DNA of 56,104 nucleotides from Enterobacteriaceae bacterium UBA5654 (GCA_002421005.1 DIJC01000013.1:41111-97214), one strand, 5' to 3'; shown: positions 24,736 to 34,097, numbered from the stretch's first letter. The notes: generated by a model from the letters alone, not told the origin. Numbers and translations: made by a program.

Positions 24736-25609
24736 GGCGCGGCGTTTTACTGAACTTCCAGAACAAATTAGGCTCGCCGACGATGTACAAATTGCCCTCG
24801 TTATCCTGGGTAATTCCCTCGGCCTGCCTGATATCCTGCTTCAGCCCCTGCGCGCCTTTTTCAAGCGACATGGAACCGGCGATCTCACCGGATAACGTCA
24901 CTTCCTCCAGCGCCTGGGATTCATGGGATAAAATCAGCAACGTATTATTTCGCGCATTAAATTCCGCGCCGGAGATATCTTTCAGCGTCAGTTGCTGGCG
25001 AAGCTGCTTATCGTCGGAAATTTGCAGATCGTCCTTTTCGAGGAAGCCTTCAACTTTATAAATCGCGATAGGCTTTTTCTCCTTAAAGAAATAGAACGCG
25101 CGATCTTTATGCGAATAGGCCAGCCCTTCAAAACCGGTGTTGGTCGGTGTCTTTTGCAGTGCGATCTGTAATTTCTTCAGGACAGTAATTTCTGAATGGT
25201 CATTCAGGCTGAGGGCATAAATGGAGTAGTCTTTTTCATCGGTGATGACGAAAACCCCGTCGTCAACGTACTCAATCGTCTCCGCATCCTTAACAAAATC
25301 AAGGGGAATAGTGCGGATCAGTTCGCCCTGCTTGCTTAGCTCGATAATAGCCGGAGGGTTATTGATGGTGCTGAATAAAGTATCGCTGGCGGGGGACCAG
25401 GTGAGCGAGGAAATATTCTCCGCCACGCCTGCAATTTCCTTACCGTCGATGGCGACATGATAGCCATGCAGCGACGAATTTTCGTCGGCAAAACGGGTTT
25501 GCTGGGTGCAGGAATAAAGTCCTGAAGCGATAAAAATAATAACGATGAGCGCCAGCAGACAAAAGAAAAATTTTTTCTGCTGACGGCTTAGTGCCAGTCG
25601 GCTGCGCAT
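24722..25609 (-). CDS. yjiK: SdiA-regulated beta-propeller protein YjiK
   Basis: 295 aa from the ATG at 25609. An N-terminal hydrophobic anchor (residues ~13-33, FFFCLLALIVIIFIASGLYS) is followed at once by a Cys, so it could be anchored or lipidated. The rest is a YjiK/SdiA-regulated family beta-propeller with repeated strands such as AGVAENISSLTWSPASDTLF, NTGFEGLAYSHKDRAFYFFKEKKP and AEGITQDNEGNLYIVGEPN. Likely periplasmic; function unknown. The longer in-frame start (25717) adds a poor 36-residue extension and is rejected. Confidence 0.9.
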   Translation of the reverse strand: MRSRLALSRQQKKFFFCLLALIVIIFIASGLYSCTQQTRFADENSSLHGYHVAIDGKEIAGVAENISSLTWSPASDTLFSTINNPPAIIELSKQGELIRTIPLDFVKDAETIEYVDDGVFVITDEKDYSIYALSLNDHSEITVLKKLQIALQKTPTNTGFEGLAYSHKDRAFYFFKEKKPIAIYKVEGFLEKDDLQISDDKQLRQQLTLKDISGAEFNARNNTLLILSHESQALEEVTLSGEIAGSMSLEKGAQGLKQDIRQAEGITQDNEGNLYIVGEPNLFWKFSKTPRPTGQ

Positions 25610-25765
25610 TACGGCCCCACAGGGAAATGTTAAAAAGCTCTTAAGTATTATATCGCGTAATCTTAAATTATTCTTAAAAGCTCTGATAAATATCAGAAAA
25701 CTGCTCAACGGCGGCACGGCGCTTTTGTGATGCTGCCGGTGCCTTATGCCCTGCCGTTGATAATT

Positions 25766-27049
25766 TTACTGCTGCTGATATAGCGTCAGCAGCGCGGGAA
25801 TTTGCGACAGCAGATATAAAATCAGCCCGATCGCTCCGCCGACCAGCGTGCCGTTGATGCGGATAAACTGCAAATCTTTGCCGATATTCAGTTCAATTTG
25901 CTGCGACATATCGCGGGTATCCCAGCCTTTCACCGTATCGCTGATATGACGGGTGAGGAAGGTAGCGAACTCCGGGGCAACGCGGATCACCGCCTGCTCC
26001 AGATGGCCGTTCAGCGAGGTGCGCAGCGCCTCATCGGCGACCAGTGTTTCGCCGAACCACAGCCCGGCCTCACTGATGCGCTGATGCACGCGCGAGTCTT
26101 CGCTGTGCATATCCGCTTTCAGCCAGCCGCGCAGATCCGCCCACAGCTCGCTCAGATAGCGGTTAAAAGCTTCATCGTTTTTGATATAGCTTTTAATGTT
26201 TTCCGCTTTGGTCAGCATTTCAGGATCGGTTTTCAGATTGTCGATCAGTTTTAGCGTGGCGCGATCGAACGCCCGGCGGATCTGATGGGTGCGATCCTGG
26301 CTGATATCATCAAGCAAAGAGTTTACCGCGTCAGAAACCAGCTCCGCGCTGTGCTCGCCGAGCCATTCCGTCGGCAGCAGCTTTGCCTTACGCGGATGCT
26401 CGGTTTTCAGCCAGTGGACGATCTGGCGGGCGATAAACTCCCGCGAGCCATCGCGCTTAAGCAGGGCAACCATCTGGGCGATAAGCGAATCCAGCAGCCG
26501 CTGATGGCGGCTGTTTTTGGTCATGCTTTCCAGCATCATGGCGCTGGTCTGGGTCAGATCGACCTTATCAATCGCTTTATGCACCGCGCGCTTCAGCAGT
26601 CGCTGAATGCGGTCATCGTCGGTCAGTTCAAGAAAGCCGCTCATCACCTGAAGCAGATGCTGCCCGACCCGCCGCGCGTTCTCCGGCTGGCTGAACCAGG
26701 TGCCGATCATTCGCGCCGGTTCGTGACGGCGGATCAGCATCAGCAGCGATTCAGTATCAAGAAATTTCTCCTGCACAAACTGGCCGAGATTATCGCCGAT
26801 GCGGTCTTTGTTACGCGGGATAATCGCTGTATGGCGGGAGATGAAGGGGATCGGCACGCGGTGAAACAGCGCGGAAACGGCGAACCAGTCCGCCAGCGCG
26901 CCCACCATCGCCGCTTCCGCAATGGCTTTTACCCCGCTGACCCAGAAATTTGGCGGCAGGAATAGCGTAGTGACGAAAATCGCCGCTGCAATCAGCAGCA
27001 GCGACAGTGCCAGGCGCTTAGCGCGTTTAAGTTCGGTCATTTTGTCCAT
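25766..27049 (-). CDS. yjiN: DUF445 membrane protein YjiN
   Basis: 427 aa from MDKMTELKRAKR (27049), matching E. coli YjiN (426 aa). An N-terminal membrane helix (residues ~13-35), a second hydrophobic region with GVKAIAEAAMVGALADWFAVSALFHRVPIPFISRHTAIIP, a long helical cytosolic or periplasmic body with FVQEKFLDTESL and PTEWLGEHSAELV, and a C-terminal membrane helix (GGAIGLILYLLSQI). The function is unknown; it may be a zinc-linked membrane scaffold as suggested for other DUF445 proteins. Confidence 0.93.
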   Translation of the reverse strand: MDKMTELKRAKRLALSLLLIAAAIFVTTLFLPPNFWVSGVKAIAEAAMVGALADWFAVSALFHRVPIPFISRHTAIIPRNKDRIGDNLGQFVQEKFLDTESLLMLIRRHEPARMIGTWFSQPENARRVGQHLLQVMSGFLELTDDDRIQRLLKRAVHKAIDKVDLTQTSAMMLESMTKNSRHQRLLDSLIAQMVALLKRDGSREFIARQIVHWLKTEHPRKAKLLPTEWLGEHSAELVSDAVNSLLDDISQDRTHQIRRAFDRATLKLIDNLKTDPEMLTKAENIKSYIKNDEAFNRYLSELWADLRGWLKADMHSEDSRVHQRISEAGLWFGETLVADEALRTSLNGHLEQAVIRVAPEFATFLTRHISDTVKGWDTRDMSQQIELNIGKDLQFIRINGTLVGGAIGLILYLLSQIPALLTLYQQQ

Positions 27050-27305
27050 AGCATTAAGCATATAGCCTGACGGCAACTTCGTGCAATGCGGGGGGCGATA
27101 ACGGCTTTATTATGCCGGTGAATCAATGAATATTCACACAAATTATAATGTGATTAATCGCGCAAAAAAGGAGAAAAGACGGCAGGTAATTATTGCTGTG
27201 GATATTCGAAGCGAGTACGGTTTTGGGGTCAATTCAAAGGGTTAATGGGTTGATTTAGCAATATAAATGATGTTTTGCGATGCATTAATAATGGAGAGTT
27301 ATAGT
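27050..27305. other. Divergent promoter region of yjiN and the SnoaL gene
   Basis: 256 bases, AT-rich, without a gene. It must supply promoters in both directions. GGAGAG at 27292 is the ribosome site of the rightward gene. No operator recognised. Confidence 0.4.
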
Positions 27306-28514
27306 ATGTCAGAGCAAAAAAAGCAGGAGCCAGCCGCCGTTGTAAAAGATGTCGCCAGTGCCGCTAAGAAATCCCCGAAGGAACATGATGGTATCGTCTA
27401 TTATGGCAATTCTGCGCAGGTCAATAGCCTGGGATATCTGGATTATAACGATTTTGCGAAAATCACAGAAAGGAAACAAAAGCTTGACGGCTTTGACCCA
27501 AAATACCGGGATATTGTGGATTACATCCTCAGGATTACGCATGAAATCTGGGAGGAACGCGGTGTGGGAATCATTTTTGATACATACCATAATAATACCA
27601 TTGCGCATAATTGCTCATTAACCAGCAGCGGCGTACTTCCCGTTATTGCCGGAACCTTATCGCATTTACATGCTTTTCCCGATCGCAGAATCGTTGGCGA
27701 AAGCGTGATTTGGTCGGAAGATCATCCGGGATATTATTTTAGTTCCCATCGCAGCGCCTCCACAGCCACTAATCTTGGCGACAGTAATTTTGGCCCGGCG
27801 ACGGGTAAGAAAATTCATTTCCGGGCAATTGCCGACTGCGCCATTCATAAAAACAGAATTTATGAAGAATGGCTGGTGCGGGATAACTTGTGGGTAGTGA
27901 AGCAACTGGGATTCGATCCCTATGACGTCGCCCGTCGAATGGCGAAAACCGCGCCTGTTGCTGGCTCTCCTGCGCTGAAATCACCTTTCGGCCTTGCTGA
28001 ATCGGTCGAAGGACAATTCTATCCTCAGCGCTATACGGAAAAAGATAATAGCGTCGGGGAGATGATTAAAGGCATGTACCAGAATATCTTCCAGTGCAAA
28101 CTGATTAATCTGGTTAAACAGTATTTTGATGCCAACGCCAAAGTTCACTTTATCTGCGATAAAGACCTGTGCGGCAGAGAAGAAATTCAGGGCACTATCA
28201 TCAGCTTCCTCGCCTCTTTCCCCAATGCGCTGCATGTTGTCGAACGCGTCACGTATAACGATCGTCCGGGCCAGTCAGGATATGACGTGGCGGTACGCTG
28301 GCGGTTACGAGGGCTGCATGAAGGCATCGGCATGTTCGGTAGTCCTGGCGGCAAATACGTTGAGATTATGGGTATCGATCATTTCTGGGTGGATGATAAT
28401 AAAATCCAGGAAGCATGGGTGATGTTTGATGGTTTAGACGTTATCCGCCAGATTATTCAGGGCGACGACGAAACCACCGCGTCCGGGCATAATGACTGCG
28501 AGCTTTGCTCATAG
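27306..28514 (+). CDS. Tandem NTF2/SnoaL-domain protein (ester-cyclase-like)
   Basis: 402 aa from the ATG at 27306; GGAGA lies eight bases upstream. Two NTF2-like alpha/beta barrels: the first, residues ~60-200 (RDIVDYILRITHEIWEERGVGIIFDTYHNNT...IHFRAIADCAIHKNRIYEEWLVRD), contains the usual SnoaL features; the second covers ~240-385 (YQNIFQCKLINLVKQYFDANAKVHF...DHFWVDDNKIQEAWVMFDGL). It ends in a Cys pair (NDCELCS). SnoaL/ester-cyclase proteins bind or convert small carbonyl or polyketide-like substrates. Head of a cluster with two transporters and an aldehyde dehydrogenase, so a catabolic enzyme is likely; the substrate is unknown. Confidence 0.8.
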   Translation: MSEQKKQEPAAVVKDVASAAKKSPKEHDGIVYYGNSAQVNSLGYLDYNDFAKITERKQKLDGFDPKYRDIVDYILRITHEIWEERGVGIIFDTYHNNTIAHNCSLTSSGVLPVIAGTLSHLHAFPDRRIVGESVIWSEDHPGYYFSSHRSASTATNLGDSNFGPATGKKIHFRAIADCAIHKNRIYEEWLVRDNLWVVKQLGFDPYDVARRMAKTAPVAGSPALKSPFGLAESVEGQFYPQRYTEKDNSVGEMIKGMYQNIFQCKLINLVKQYFDANAKVHFICDKDLCGREEIQGTIISFLASFPNALHVVERVTYNDRPGQSGYDVAVRWRLRGLHEGIGMFGSPGGKYVEIMGIDHFWVDDNKIQEAWVMFDGLDVIRQIIQGDDETTASGHNDCELCS

Positions 28515-28591
28515 CCCGTTAAATGTGAGCGTGAGCTGCGGCTAAAATATTATTTCGGTAACAGACTGCGATATTAGCCGCAGCTAACGGG
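28515..28591. repeat. Long two-tier inverted repeat
   Basis: Arms AGCTGCGGCTAA (28534-28545) and TTAGCCGCAGCT (28574-28585) match perfectly over 12 bp; an outer pair CCCGTTA (28515-28521) and TAACGGG (28585-28591) extends it. It starts just after the SnoaL stop and precedes the MFS gene by about 137 bp. A terminator, attenuator or mRNA processing stem. Confidence 0.75.
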
Positions 28592-28727
28592 CCGCCATCA
28601 AGCGGATTGCCTTATATTGATAACTTTACCTATGCCACATGATTATATTTTCACTGTATATAATTTGCCGCTATTTTCGCTTTTATCGCGATAACGTCTT
28701 TGTTGCAAAAATGAGAGAAGAAAGTAT

Positions 28728-29987
28728 ATGAAAAATTCAGAGACCATAGAGCTGGGGAGAGAAATATCCGATGTCCACAGGTTTACGGCCTACATCGCTA
28801 TTTTACTGATCTACTTTTTCTATTGTTATAATTTCAGCCTGCTGAGTATCCTCGGGCCATTGTTGACCTCCGATTATGGGTTTACGCAAACGCAATTTTC
28901 GTTTCTGTTTTCAGTTCAGTCCTGGGGCTTATTAGTCGGTACGCTTATTGCCGGGACGTGCTGCGTCCGTTTTGGCAAGAAACGCACGCTCATGGGGCTG
29001 GGGATTGTCTTTGCGCTCTGCACGCTGATGCACATCATTATGGTTGATAACTATCCGGTGTGGGTGGCTTTTCGGCTTATTGCGGGCATGGCGCTCGGTG
29101 GAACCTACGGCACCAGCGTGGGATTAATTGTTGATCTTTTCCCGGCTCATTATCGCGGACGGTTGACCGCCATTGCTTCCAGCTTATTCGCCCTGGCCGG
29201 AGCGCTCGCCGGGTGGATTGCGAGCCGGTGGCTGGGAACAGACTGGACCATTGTGGTGTGGGCGGGAATTATCCCGGTGTTTTTCGGCGTCTTGCTGGTA
29301 CTGTTTTCCGTACCCGATGACCTGGCATTAACGCGCGAACGTAATGCCAAAGTGCTGGAGGTTTCGGCGGAAAAAGTCTCGTATCGCAGCATGCTTAAAG
29401 GCAAATACCTGGGGATCGCGATGATGTGTATCCTGATGTCGGGCATGAACTTTAGCGGATTTTCCGGCTTCACGCAGTTCGTTCCTATTTACCTGAAAGA
29501 TGAAGTGGGAATGTCTACCGAACAGTGGGGTCAGTTGATCGCCACCCAGAGTATGGGGCAATTTTTTGGCTTTTTAATCTTTGGGGTGATCGGGGATTTC
29601 TTCGGGCGCAAGAAAACGATGGTGGGGATGGTGCTGTGCGGGGTGATGATCCCGGTTTATATGGCGCTGGATATTGAAATGTTCACCGCCTTTAATATTT
29701 GCGCGCTGCTGTTTGGGGCCGGGCTGGGATATTCCGGGGTATGGGGCGCTTATTACACCGAGCTGTTCCCGGAACGTTACCGCTCCATGGCCGCCGGTTT
29801 TTGCTTCAACATGGGACGGATCATTTCCAGCTTTGTGGTGCTGTTCATTGGCATGATTGCGGATTCCGGCATTGGCTTAAAAACGGCGCTGTTTTTCCCC
29901 ACGGCATTTTTCTTCATTGGCGTCGTTATCTGGATGTTCCTGCCAGAAACGCTACAACGCAAAAAAAATGAGATCGTGGCTAAATGA
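28728..29987 (+). CDS. MFS transporter (aromatic-acid/metabolite:H+ symporter-like)
   Basis: 419 aa, 12 predicted membrane helices in two halves. Motif-A-like loops occur after TM2 (RFGKKRTLMG) and TM8 (FFGRKKTMVG); FPAHYRGRLTAIASS between TM4 and TM5 and FPERYRSMAAGFCFNMGR between TM10 and TM11 are typical of the AAHS/MHS group. It is preceded by AAGAAAGT with a start at 28728. Its stop overlaps the next start by 4 bp, so it belongs to one operon with the small membrane protein and the symporter. Substrate unknown. Confidence 0.88.
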   Translation: MKNSETIELGREISDVHRFTAYIAILLIYFFYCYNFSLLSILGPLLTSDYGFTQTQFSFLFSVQSWGLLVGTLIAGTCCVRFGKKRTLMGLGIVFALCTLMHIIMVDNYPVWVAFRLIAGMALGGTYGTSVGLIVDLFPAHYRGRLTAIASSLFALAGALAGWIASRWLGTDWTIVVWAGIIPVFFGVLLVLFSVPDDLALTRERNAKVLEVSAEKVSYRSMLKGKYLGIAMMCILMSGMNFSGFSGFTQFVPIYLKDEVGMSTEQWGQLIATQSMGQFFGFLIFGVIGDFFGRKKTMVGMVLCGVMIPVYMALDIEMFTAFNICALLFGAGLGYSGVWGAYYTELFPERYRSMAAGFCFNMGRIISSFVVLFIGMIADSGIGLKTALFFPTAFFFIGVVIWMFLPETLQRKKNEIVAK

Positions 29988-30202
29988 GTAAAGTCAGATG
30001 GGTAGCCGTGACGGCTACCGTCTTTTTATATTTATGCGGTATTTATCCGCCCCTGATGTTTTTTTATAACCGGGTGGCGGTGGTTGCGGGGTTGCCGCTT
30101 TTTATGGTGGGATTATTAGCGGTGTCTTCAGGGATGCTGCTAATCACCTTCCTTCTTTACAAATATGAATACCGTCAACAAAAGTCGGAGAGGGATCTTT
30201 AA
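29984..30202 (+). CDS. Small 2-TM membrane protein, partner of the symporter
   Basis: 72 aa with two hydrophobic segments (residues ~5-25 and ~32-55) and a charged tail (KYEYRQQKSERDL). It lies directly before a sodium/solute symporter gene, as DUF3311/DUF997 proteins (such as YhdT beside PanF) do, so it is probably an accessory subunit. Start overlaps the MFS stop (ATGA). Confidence 0.75.
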   Translation: MSKVRWVAVTATVFLYLCGIYPPLMFFYNRVAVVAGLPLFMVGLLAVSSGMLLITFLLYKYEYRQQKSERDL

Positions 30203-30203
30203 T

Positions 30204-31793
30204 ATGACGGCCAGGCTAATGACGACTCCGATCCCTTTTATTATGATGGGGATCTATATAGTCATTGTGCTCTGTCTTTCCTGTAAATCGGTCATCGCAG
30301 GACGACTCATTCGTAAAGGTAAGGCACAGACGTTTGAAGATTTTTTTACCGGTAATAAATCGATGTCCGCAGTGGTGGTCGGACTGGTGACTATTGTGAC
30401 GTTTTATTCGGGCACCACATTTACCGGGCGGGTCGGCTTTTTTTATCATTATGGGGTCATTGCGTTAACCACGGTTTTTTCCTGCGCGGCCTCTGGGATC
30501 GTCATGTTCTTTCTGGCTGAAAAAATCTGGCCGATGGCGAAAAAATACCATTGTTCTACCCTGTCCGATATTCTGGAATTACGTTATCAAAGCCGCTATG
30601 TGAAGCTACTTGCCGCATTTATTATCATTAGCTTTAATATTATCTGGCTTATCACCGAAATTCGTACATTGGGCATTATTGTCCATATTGCTTCCGGGGG
30701 AATCATCGCCCAGGCGACAGGCGCAGGTCTGGCGTTCAGTATTGTGATTTTGTATGTCTGTACGGGCGGGGTCCGCTCGGTAGCCATGGTGGATAGCTTC
30801 TCTGCGCTGGTGATGCTTTGCGGTTCGGCGATCTGCGTGATTTTTTTAATCGTCTGGTATTACGACGGCAGCATTCAGCAAATGACATGGCGGGCCATTG
30901 CCAAAGATCCTCAGTTGTGGGTCGTGGGCGATAACGAATTCGGCTTTCCTTACTGGATTTCCAGCATTACGGTGAGCACGCTGGTTATGCTGATCTATCC
31001 CTCAAACTATATGAGCATCTGTATGGGGAATAGCGTCCGGGCAGTTAAAAAAGCCGCGTTAGCCGTTTCCTGTTCCGGGCCGTGGCTGATGGTGTATGGC
31101 ATTATCGCGATGGCGGCTTTAGGGCTGGGCGGCGGGGCAATTCAGAACCCGGAATCGGCGTTACTGGAGATGATCTCGTATAGCGGCTGTGGGTTAATGC
31201 TGGGGATTGTCACAACATTTATTTTCGCGGCATCATTAGGTACGCTGGATTCAACGTTAATTTCCCTGTCGGGGATTTTATCAAATGATATTGTGATCAA
31301 TATGAATCATATTGCGACGCACAAAGCCTGTATTGGTCAACAGGAAGAAAACCCCGCACAGCCAAAAAAAATGAAAAGCAGTACCGGGGCGGAAGTCAAA
31401 CTCACCCGCTGTTTTATTCTGTTGTTAGGTATTTCCGCCTGGTTTTTAAGCTTACGCGATTTACCGCTGTTAGTTCTGCTGGCGAATTATGCCAGCAACG
31501 GCATTTTGCAAATTTTACCGGCGACCATTGGCGGGCTGTACTGGAAGAAGGCGACGCCTGCCGGTGCGATGACGTCAATGGTCGCGGGCGTAAGTGCTTT
31601 TCTGCTGCTTAATTTTATCAAAGAGAATTTTTATCAGAACAGCGAACATTTTATGGGCGGGTACTTTCTGGGATTACCGGCGCTTCTGGTCGGACTGATT
31701 GTTTTTATTGCGGTTTCATTACTGACCTGGCGTAAATTCTATGCCGCTGAAGAAAACAGGCGCTGCATTGTCAGCCAGTTATTTATGGAATAG
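30204..31793 (+). CDS. Sodium:solute symporter (SSS family)
   Basis: 529 aa from the ATG at 30204, one base after the previous stop. About 13 membrane helices of the PutP/PanF/acetate-type fold. Family features: GRLIRKGKAQTFEDFFTGNKSMSAVVVGLVTIVTFYSG (TM1-2), VGFFYHYGVIAL, YSGCGLMLGIVTTFIFAASLGTLDSTLISLSGI with the sodium-site Ser/Thr residues of TM8. A hydrophilic loop follows (residues ~385-410). Two different transporters in one operon suggest import of a carboxylate and perhaps export or uptake of a related one. Substrate unknown. Confidence 0.88.
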   Translation: MTARLMTTPIPFIMMGIYIVIVLCLSCKSVIAGRLIRKGKAQTFEDFFTGNKSMSAVVVGLVTIVTFYSGTTFTGRVGFFYHYGVIALTTVFSCAASGIVMFFLAEKIWPMAKKYHCSTLSDILELRYQSRYVKLLAAFIIISFNIIWLITEIRTLGIIVHIASGGIIAQATGAGLAFSIVILYVCTGGVRSVAMVDSFSALVMLCGSAICVIFLIVWYYDGSIQQMTWRAIAKDPQLWVVGDNEFGFPYWISSITVSTLVMLIYPSNYMSICMGNSVRAVKKAALAVSCSGPWLMVYGIIAMAALGLGGGAIQNPESALLEMISYSGCGLMLGIVTTFIFAASLGTLDSTLISLSGILSNDIVINMNHIATHKACIGQQEENPAQPKKMKSSTGAEVKLTRCFILLLGISAWFLSLRDLPLLVLLANYASNGILQILPATIGGLYWKKATPAGAMTSMVAGVSAFLLLNFIKENFYQNSEHFMGGYFLGLPALLVGLIVFIAVSLLTWRKFYAAEENRRCIVSQLFME

Positions 31794-31801
31794 CGTCCGT
31801 C

Positions 31802-31843
31802 ACGGTTCTGAAGCGCCATCGCCTGATAAGCATTCAGAACCGT
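31802..31843 (+). terminator. Stem-loop after the symporter gene
   Basis: ACGGTTCTGAA (31802-31812) pairs with TTCAGAACCGT (31833-31843), followed by CTGTTTCTCTCCCTTTT. Likely ends the transporter operon. Confidence 0.7.
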
Positions 31844-31948
31844 CTGTTTCTCTCCCTTTTCCCGGCATGACAGCGTGTATTGACTACCCTTAATACTCTT
31901 TGCAGTACCTTTTACTGCACCTGTGACGAGTATAAGGAGCGTTGTAAA

Positions 31949-33322
31949 ATGGCTTATCAGACAGTAAATCCTTTTACCAATCAGCTTATTAAAGAGTATC
32001 CGCCGCACAGCGATGCGGACGTTGAAGCCGCGCTGCAAAAAGCAGATGCGCTATATCATTCTGACTGGGCGAAGGGAGATATCGACCAGCGGCTGCCCGT
32101 TCTGCATAAGCTTGCCGATCTGCTGGACAGCCAGACCGAGGCGCTGGCTAAAATTGCCAGCCAGGAGATGGGCAAGCTGATAGCGCAAAGCCGTGCCGAA
32201 GTGAAATTATGCGCGCAGATCGCGCGCTACTATGCGGATAACGCCAGCGGCTTTCTGGCTCCGGTGAAATATCCGTCAGAACTCGGCGAAGCGTGGGTGG
32301 AACATCACCCCATCGGCGTGTTGATGGCGGTGGAACCGTGGAACTTCCCGTACTATCAATTGATGCGCGTGCTGGCCCCGAATCTGGCGGCAGGGAATCC
32401 GATTATCGTTAAACATGCGAGCATCGTGCCGCATTGTGCGGAGACCTTCGCGCATCTGGTACGTGAGGCGGGCGCGCCGGAAGGGGCGTACACCAACCTG
32501 TTTATCTCCTCCGATCAGGTGGGGAAAATTATTGAAGATGACCGGGTGCAGGGCGTTGCGCTGACCGGCTCTGAAAAAGCAGGCGCTATCGTGGCGTCGC
32601 AGGCGGCGAAGAAGCTGAAAAAATCCACCCTTGAGCTGGGGGGGAATGACGTTTTTGTGGTGCTGGACGACAGCGATCTGGAGAAGGCGGTCAGCGTGGG
32701 CGTGCAGGCGCGTCTGCAAAACGCCGGTCAGGTCTGCACCGCCGCTAAGCGGTTTATCCTGCATGAGAACATCGCCGATGCCTTCCTCGCTAAATTCACC
32801 GCCGCGTTCGGCCAGGTGAAGCTGGGCGACCCGCTGGATGAGAGTACGACCCTGGGGCCGCTGTCCTCGAAAGACGCGCAGGAGACGTTAACGAAACAGG
32901 TTAACGAGGCGGTGAAAAACGGTGCCAAAATCCACTATGGCGGCAAGCCGGTCGAGGGGAAAGGTAATTTCTTCGAGCCGACGATCCTCACCAACATTAC
33001 CCGCGATAACCCGGCGTACTTTGAAGAGTTCTTCGGCCCGGTCGCACAGGTTTATGTCGTCGAAGACGATGACGCGATCGTGCGCCTCGCCAACGATTCC
33101 CACTACGGACTGGGCGGCGCGATCTTCAGCCAGAACATCGAGCGTGCTAAACGTCTGGCTTCGCGGATTGAAACGGGGATGGTGTACATCAATTCCCTGA
33201 CCGATACCGCAGCGGAACTGCCCTTCGGCGGCGTAAAACGCTCCGGCTTCGGGCGCGAGCTGTCTGATTTAGGCATTAAAGAGTTTGTGAATCAGAAGCT
33301 GGTGGTCGTGAGCAATAAGTAA
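31949..33322 (+). CDS. NAD(P)-dependent aldehyde dehydrogenase, succinate-semialdehyde type
   Basis: 457 aa from the ATG at 31949, with AAGGAG eight bases upstream. ALDH-fold: cofactor-site PWNFPYYQLMR, catalytic Glu in STLELGGNDVFVVL and catalytic Cys in NAGQVCTAAKR. Resembles Sad (YneI) more than GabD by its length and the N-terminal VNPFTNQLIKEYP. It oxidises a short semialdehyde such as succinate semialdehyde. It has its own ribosome site and an upstream terminator, but sits in the same direction as the transporter genes and may complete the same catabolic route. Confidence 0.88.
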   Translation: MAYQTVNPFTNQLIKEYPPHSDADVEAALQKADALYHSDWAKGDIDQRLPVLHKLADLLDSQTEALAKIASQEMGKLIAQSRAEVKLCAQIARYYADNASGFLAPVKYPSELGEAWVEHHPIGVLMAVEPWNFPYYQLMRVLAPNLAAGNPIIVKHASIVPHCAETFAHLVREAGAPEGAYTNLFISSDQVGKIIEDDRVQGVALTGSEKAGAIVASQAAKKLKKSTLELGGNDVFVVLDDSDLEKAVSVGVQARLQNAGQVCTAAKRFILHENIADAFLAKFTAAFGQVKLGDPLDESTTLGPLSSKDAQETLTKQVNEAVKNGAKIHYGGKPVEGKGNFFEPTILTNITRDNPAYFEEFFGPVAQVYVVEDDDAIVRLANDSHYGLGGAIFSQNIERAKRLASRIETGMVYINSLTDTAAELPFGGVKRSGFGRELSDLGIKEFVNQKLVVVSNK

Positions 33323-33330
33323 TTAACCGT

Positions 33331-33374
33331 AATTCTCCTCCCGATCCGGGAGGAGAATTAAATCAATGCCTTTT
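33331..33374 (+). terminator. Strong terminator after the aldehyde dehydrogenase
   Basis: AATTCTCCTCCC (33331-33342) and GGGAGGAGAATT (33348-33359) form a 12-bp perfect stem, with TTTTTTTT shortly downstream. Confidence 0.85.
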
Positions 33375-33594
33375 TTTTAAATTACTATTTCTTTTTCGTT
33401 ACGCTATAACGCTTAAACCTAAACGCTGATTTTATTGGCGGGTTTTAATATGTTGATCGCGGTCACATTTATGCATTGCTAATTAAACCATTCTCTATCC
33501 GCAGCGCAGCGATGAGTTATTAACGGTGCTGCGAATTTTCGCTGGACGATCTTTTAATTTCACTAATACATATTAATGATACAAGGAGTTTATC

Positions 33595-34050
33595 ATGATT
33601 GGTTTTTTTAAATATGCTGCGTGTCCGAACATGGTTCTGGGTATTTCCGATCAACAGACGGGTGCCCAGGTAGTGTTAAAATCTGTGAATTCAGAGATGA
33701 GAATGATTCTGTGGTCGGTCAATGACCGGACCGGCGAGATCAAGCTGGCGGCCAGCGAAGACCTGGTGATGGATGCCAGCGGAACATATCTGACATTACA
33801 GACGCGCGATATCAATAAAGCGTCGCAGAAATGGGATATGGCCACCACGCGGGGTTTCATCCGCAGTAAACAAAATAGCAACTATGTGATTGATAGTTTC
33901 AATCGTGGAACCTACGAAAGAAATCCGATTATTATTTATCCTTTTAACGGCTCTGAAGCCCAGCAGTGGAAATTCGTGCCGATGGATATGCTGAGTATTA
34001 ATAATGTTGCTGAAGAAGTGATGGCAGAAGACGATCCGTTGCACGCCTGA
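33595..34050 (+). CDS. Solo ricin-type (beta-trefoil) lectin domain protein
   Basis: 151 aa, no signal peptide, so cytosolic unless exported by another route. Three trefoil repeats with QxW-like ends: RMILWSV (residues ~37-43), ASQKWDMA (~77-84) and AQQWKFVP (~122-129). The C-terminal 20 residues are acidic (EEVMAEDDPLHA). It binds carbohydrate or another ligand, or acts as an inhibitor or immunity-like module; no enzyme domain is attached. It stands alone between a strong terminator and its own. ATG follows AAGGAG. Confidence 0.8.
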   Translation: MIGFFKYAACPNMVLGISDQQTGAQVVLKSVNSEMRMILWSVNDRTGEIKLAASEDLVMDASGTYLTLQTRDINKASQKWDMATTRGFIRSKQNSNYVIDSFNRGTYERNPIIIYPFNGSEAQQWKFVPMDMLSINNVAEEVMAEDDPLHA

Positions 34051-34061
34051 TAATAAAGGCT

Positions 34062-34089
34062 GAAGGCTTCAGTCATTTCTGAAGCCTTC
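34062..34089. terminator. Terminator between the lectin gene and yjiR
   Basis: GAAGGCTTCAG (34062-34072) pairs with CTGAAGCCTTC (34079-34089); loop of six bases. Serves convergent genes on both sides. Confidence 0.8.
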
Positions 34090-34097
34090 GTTATTCA

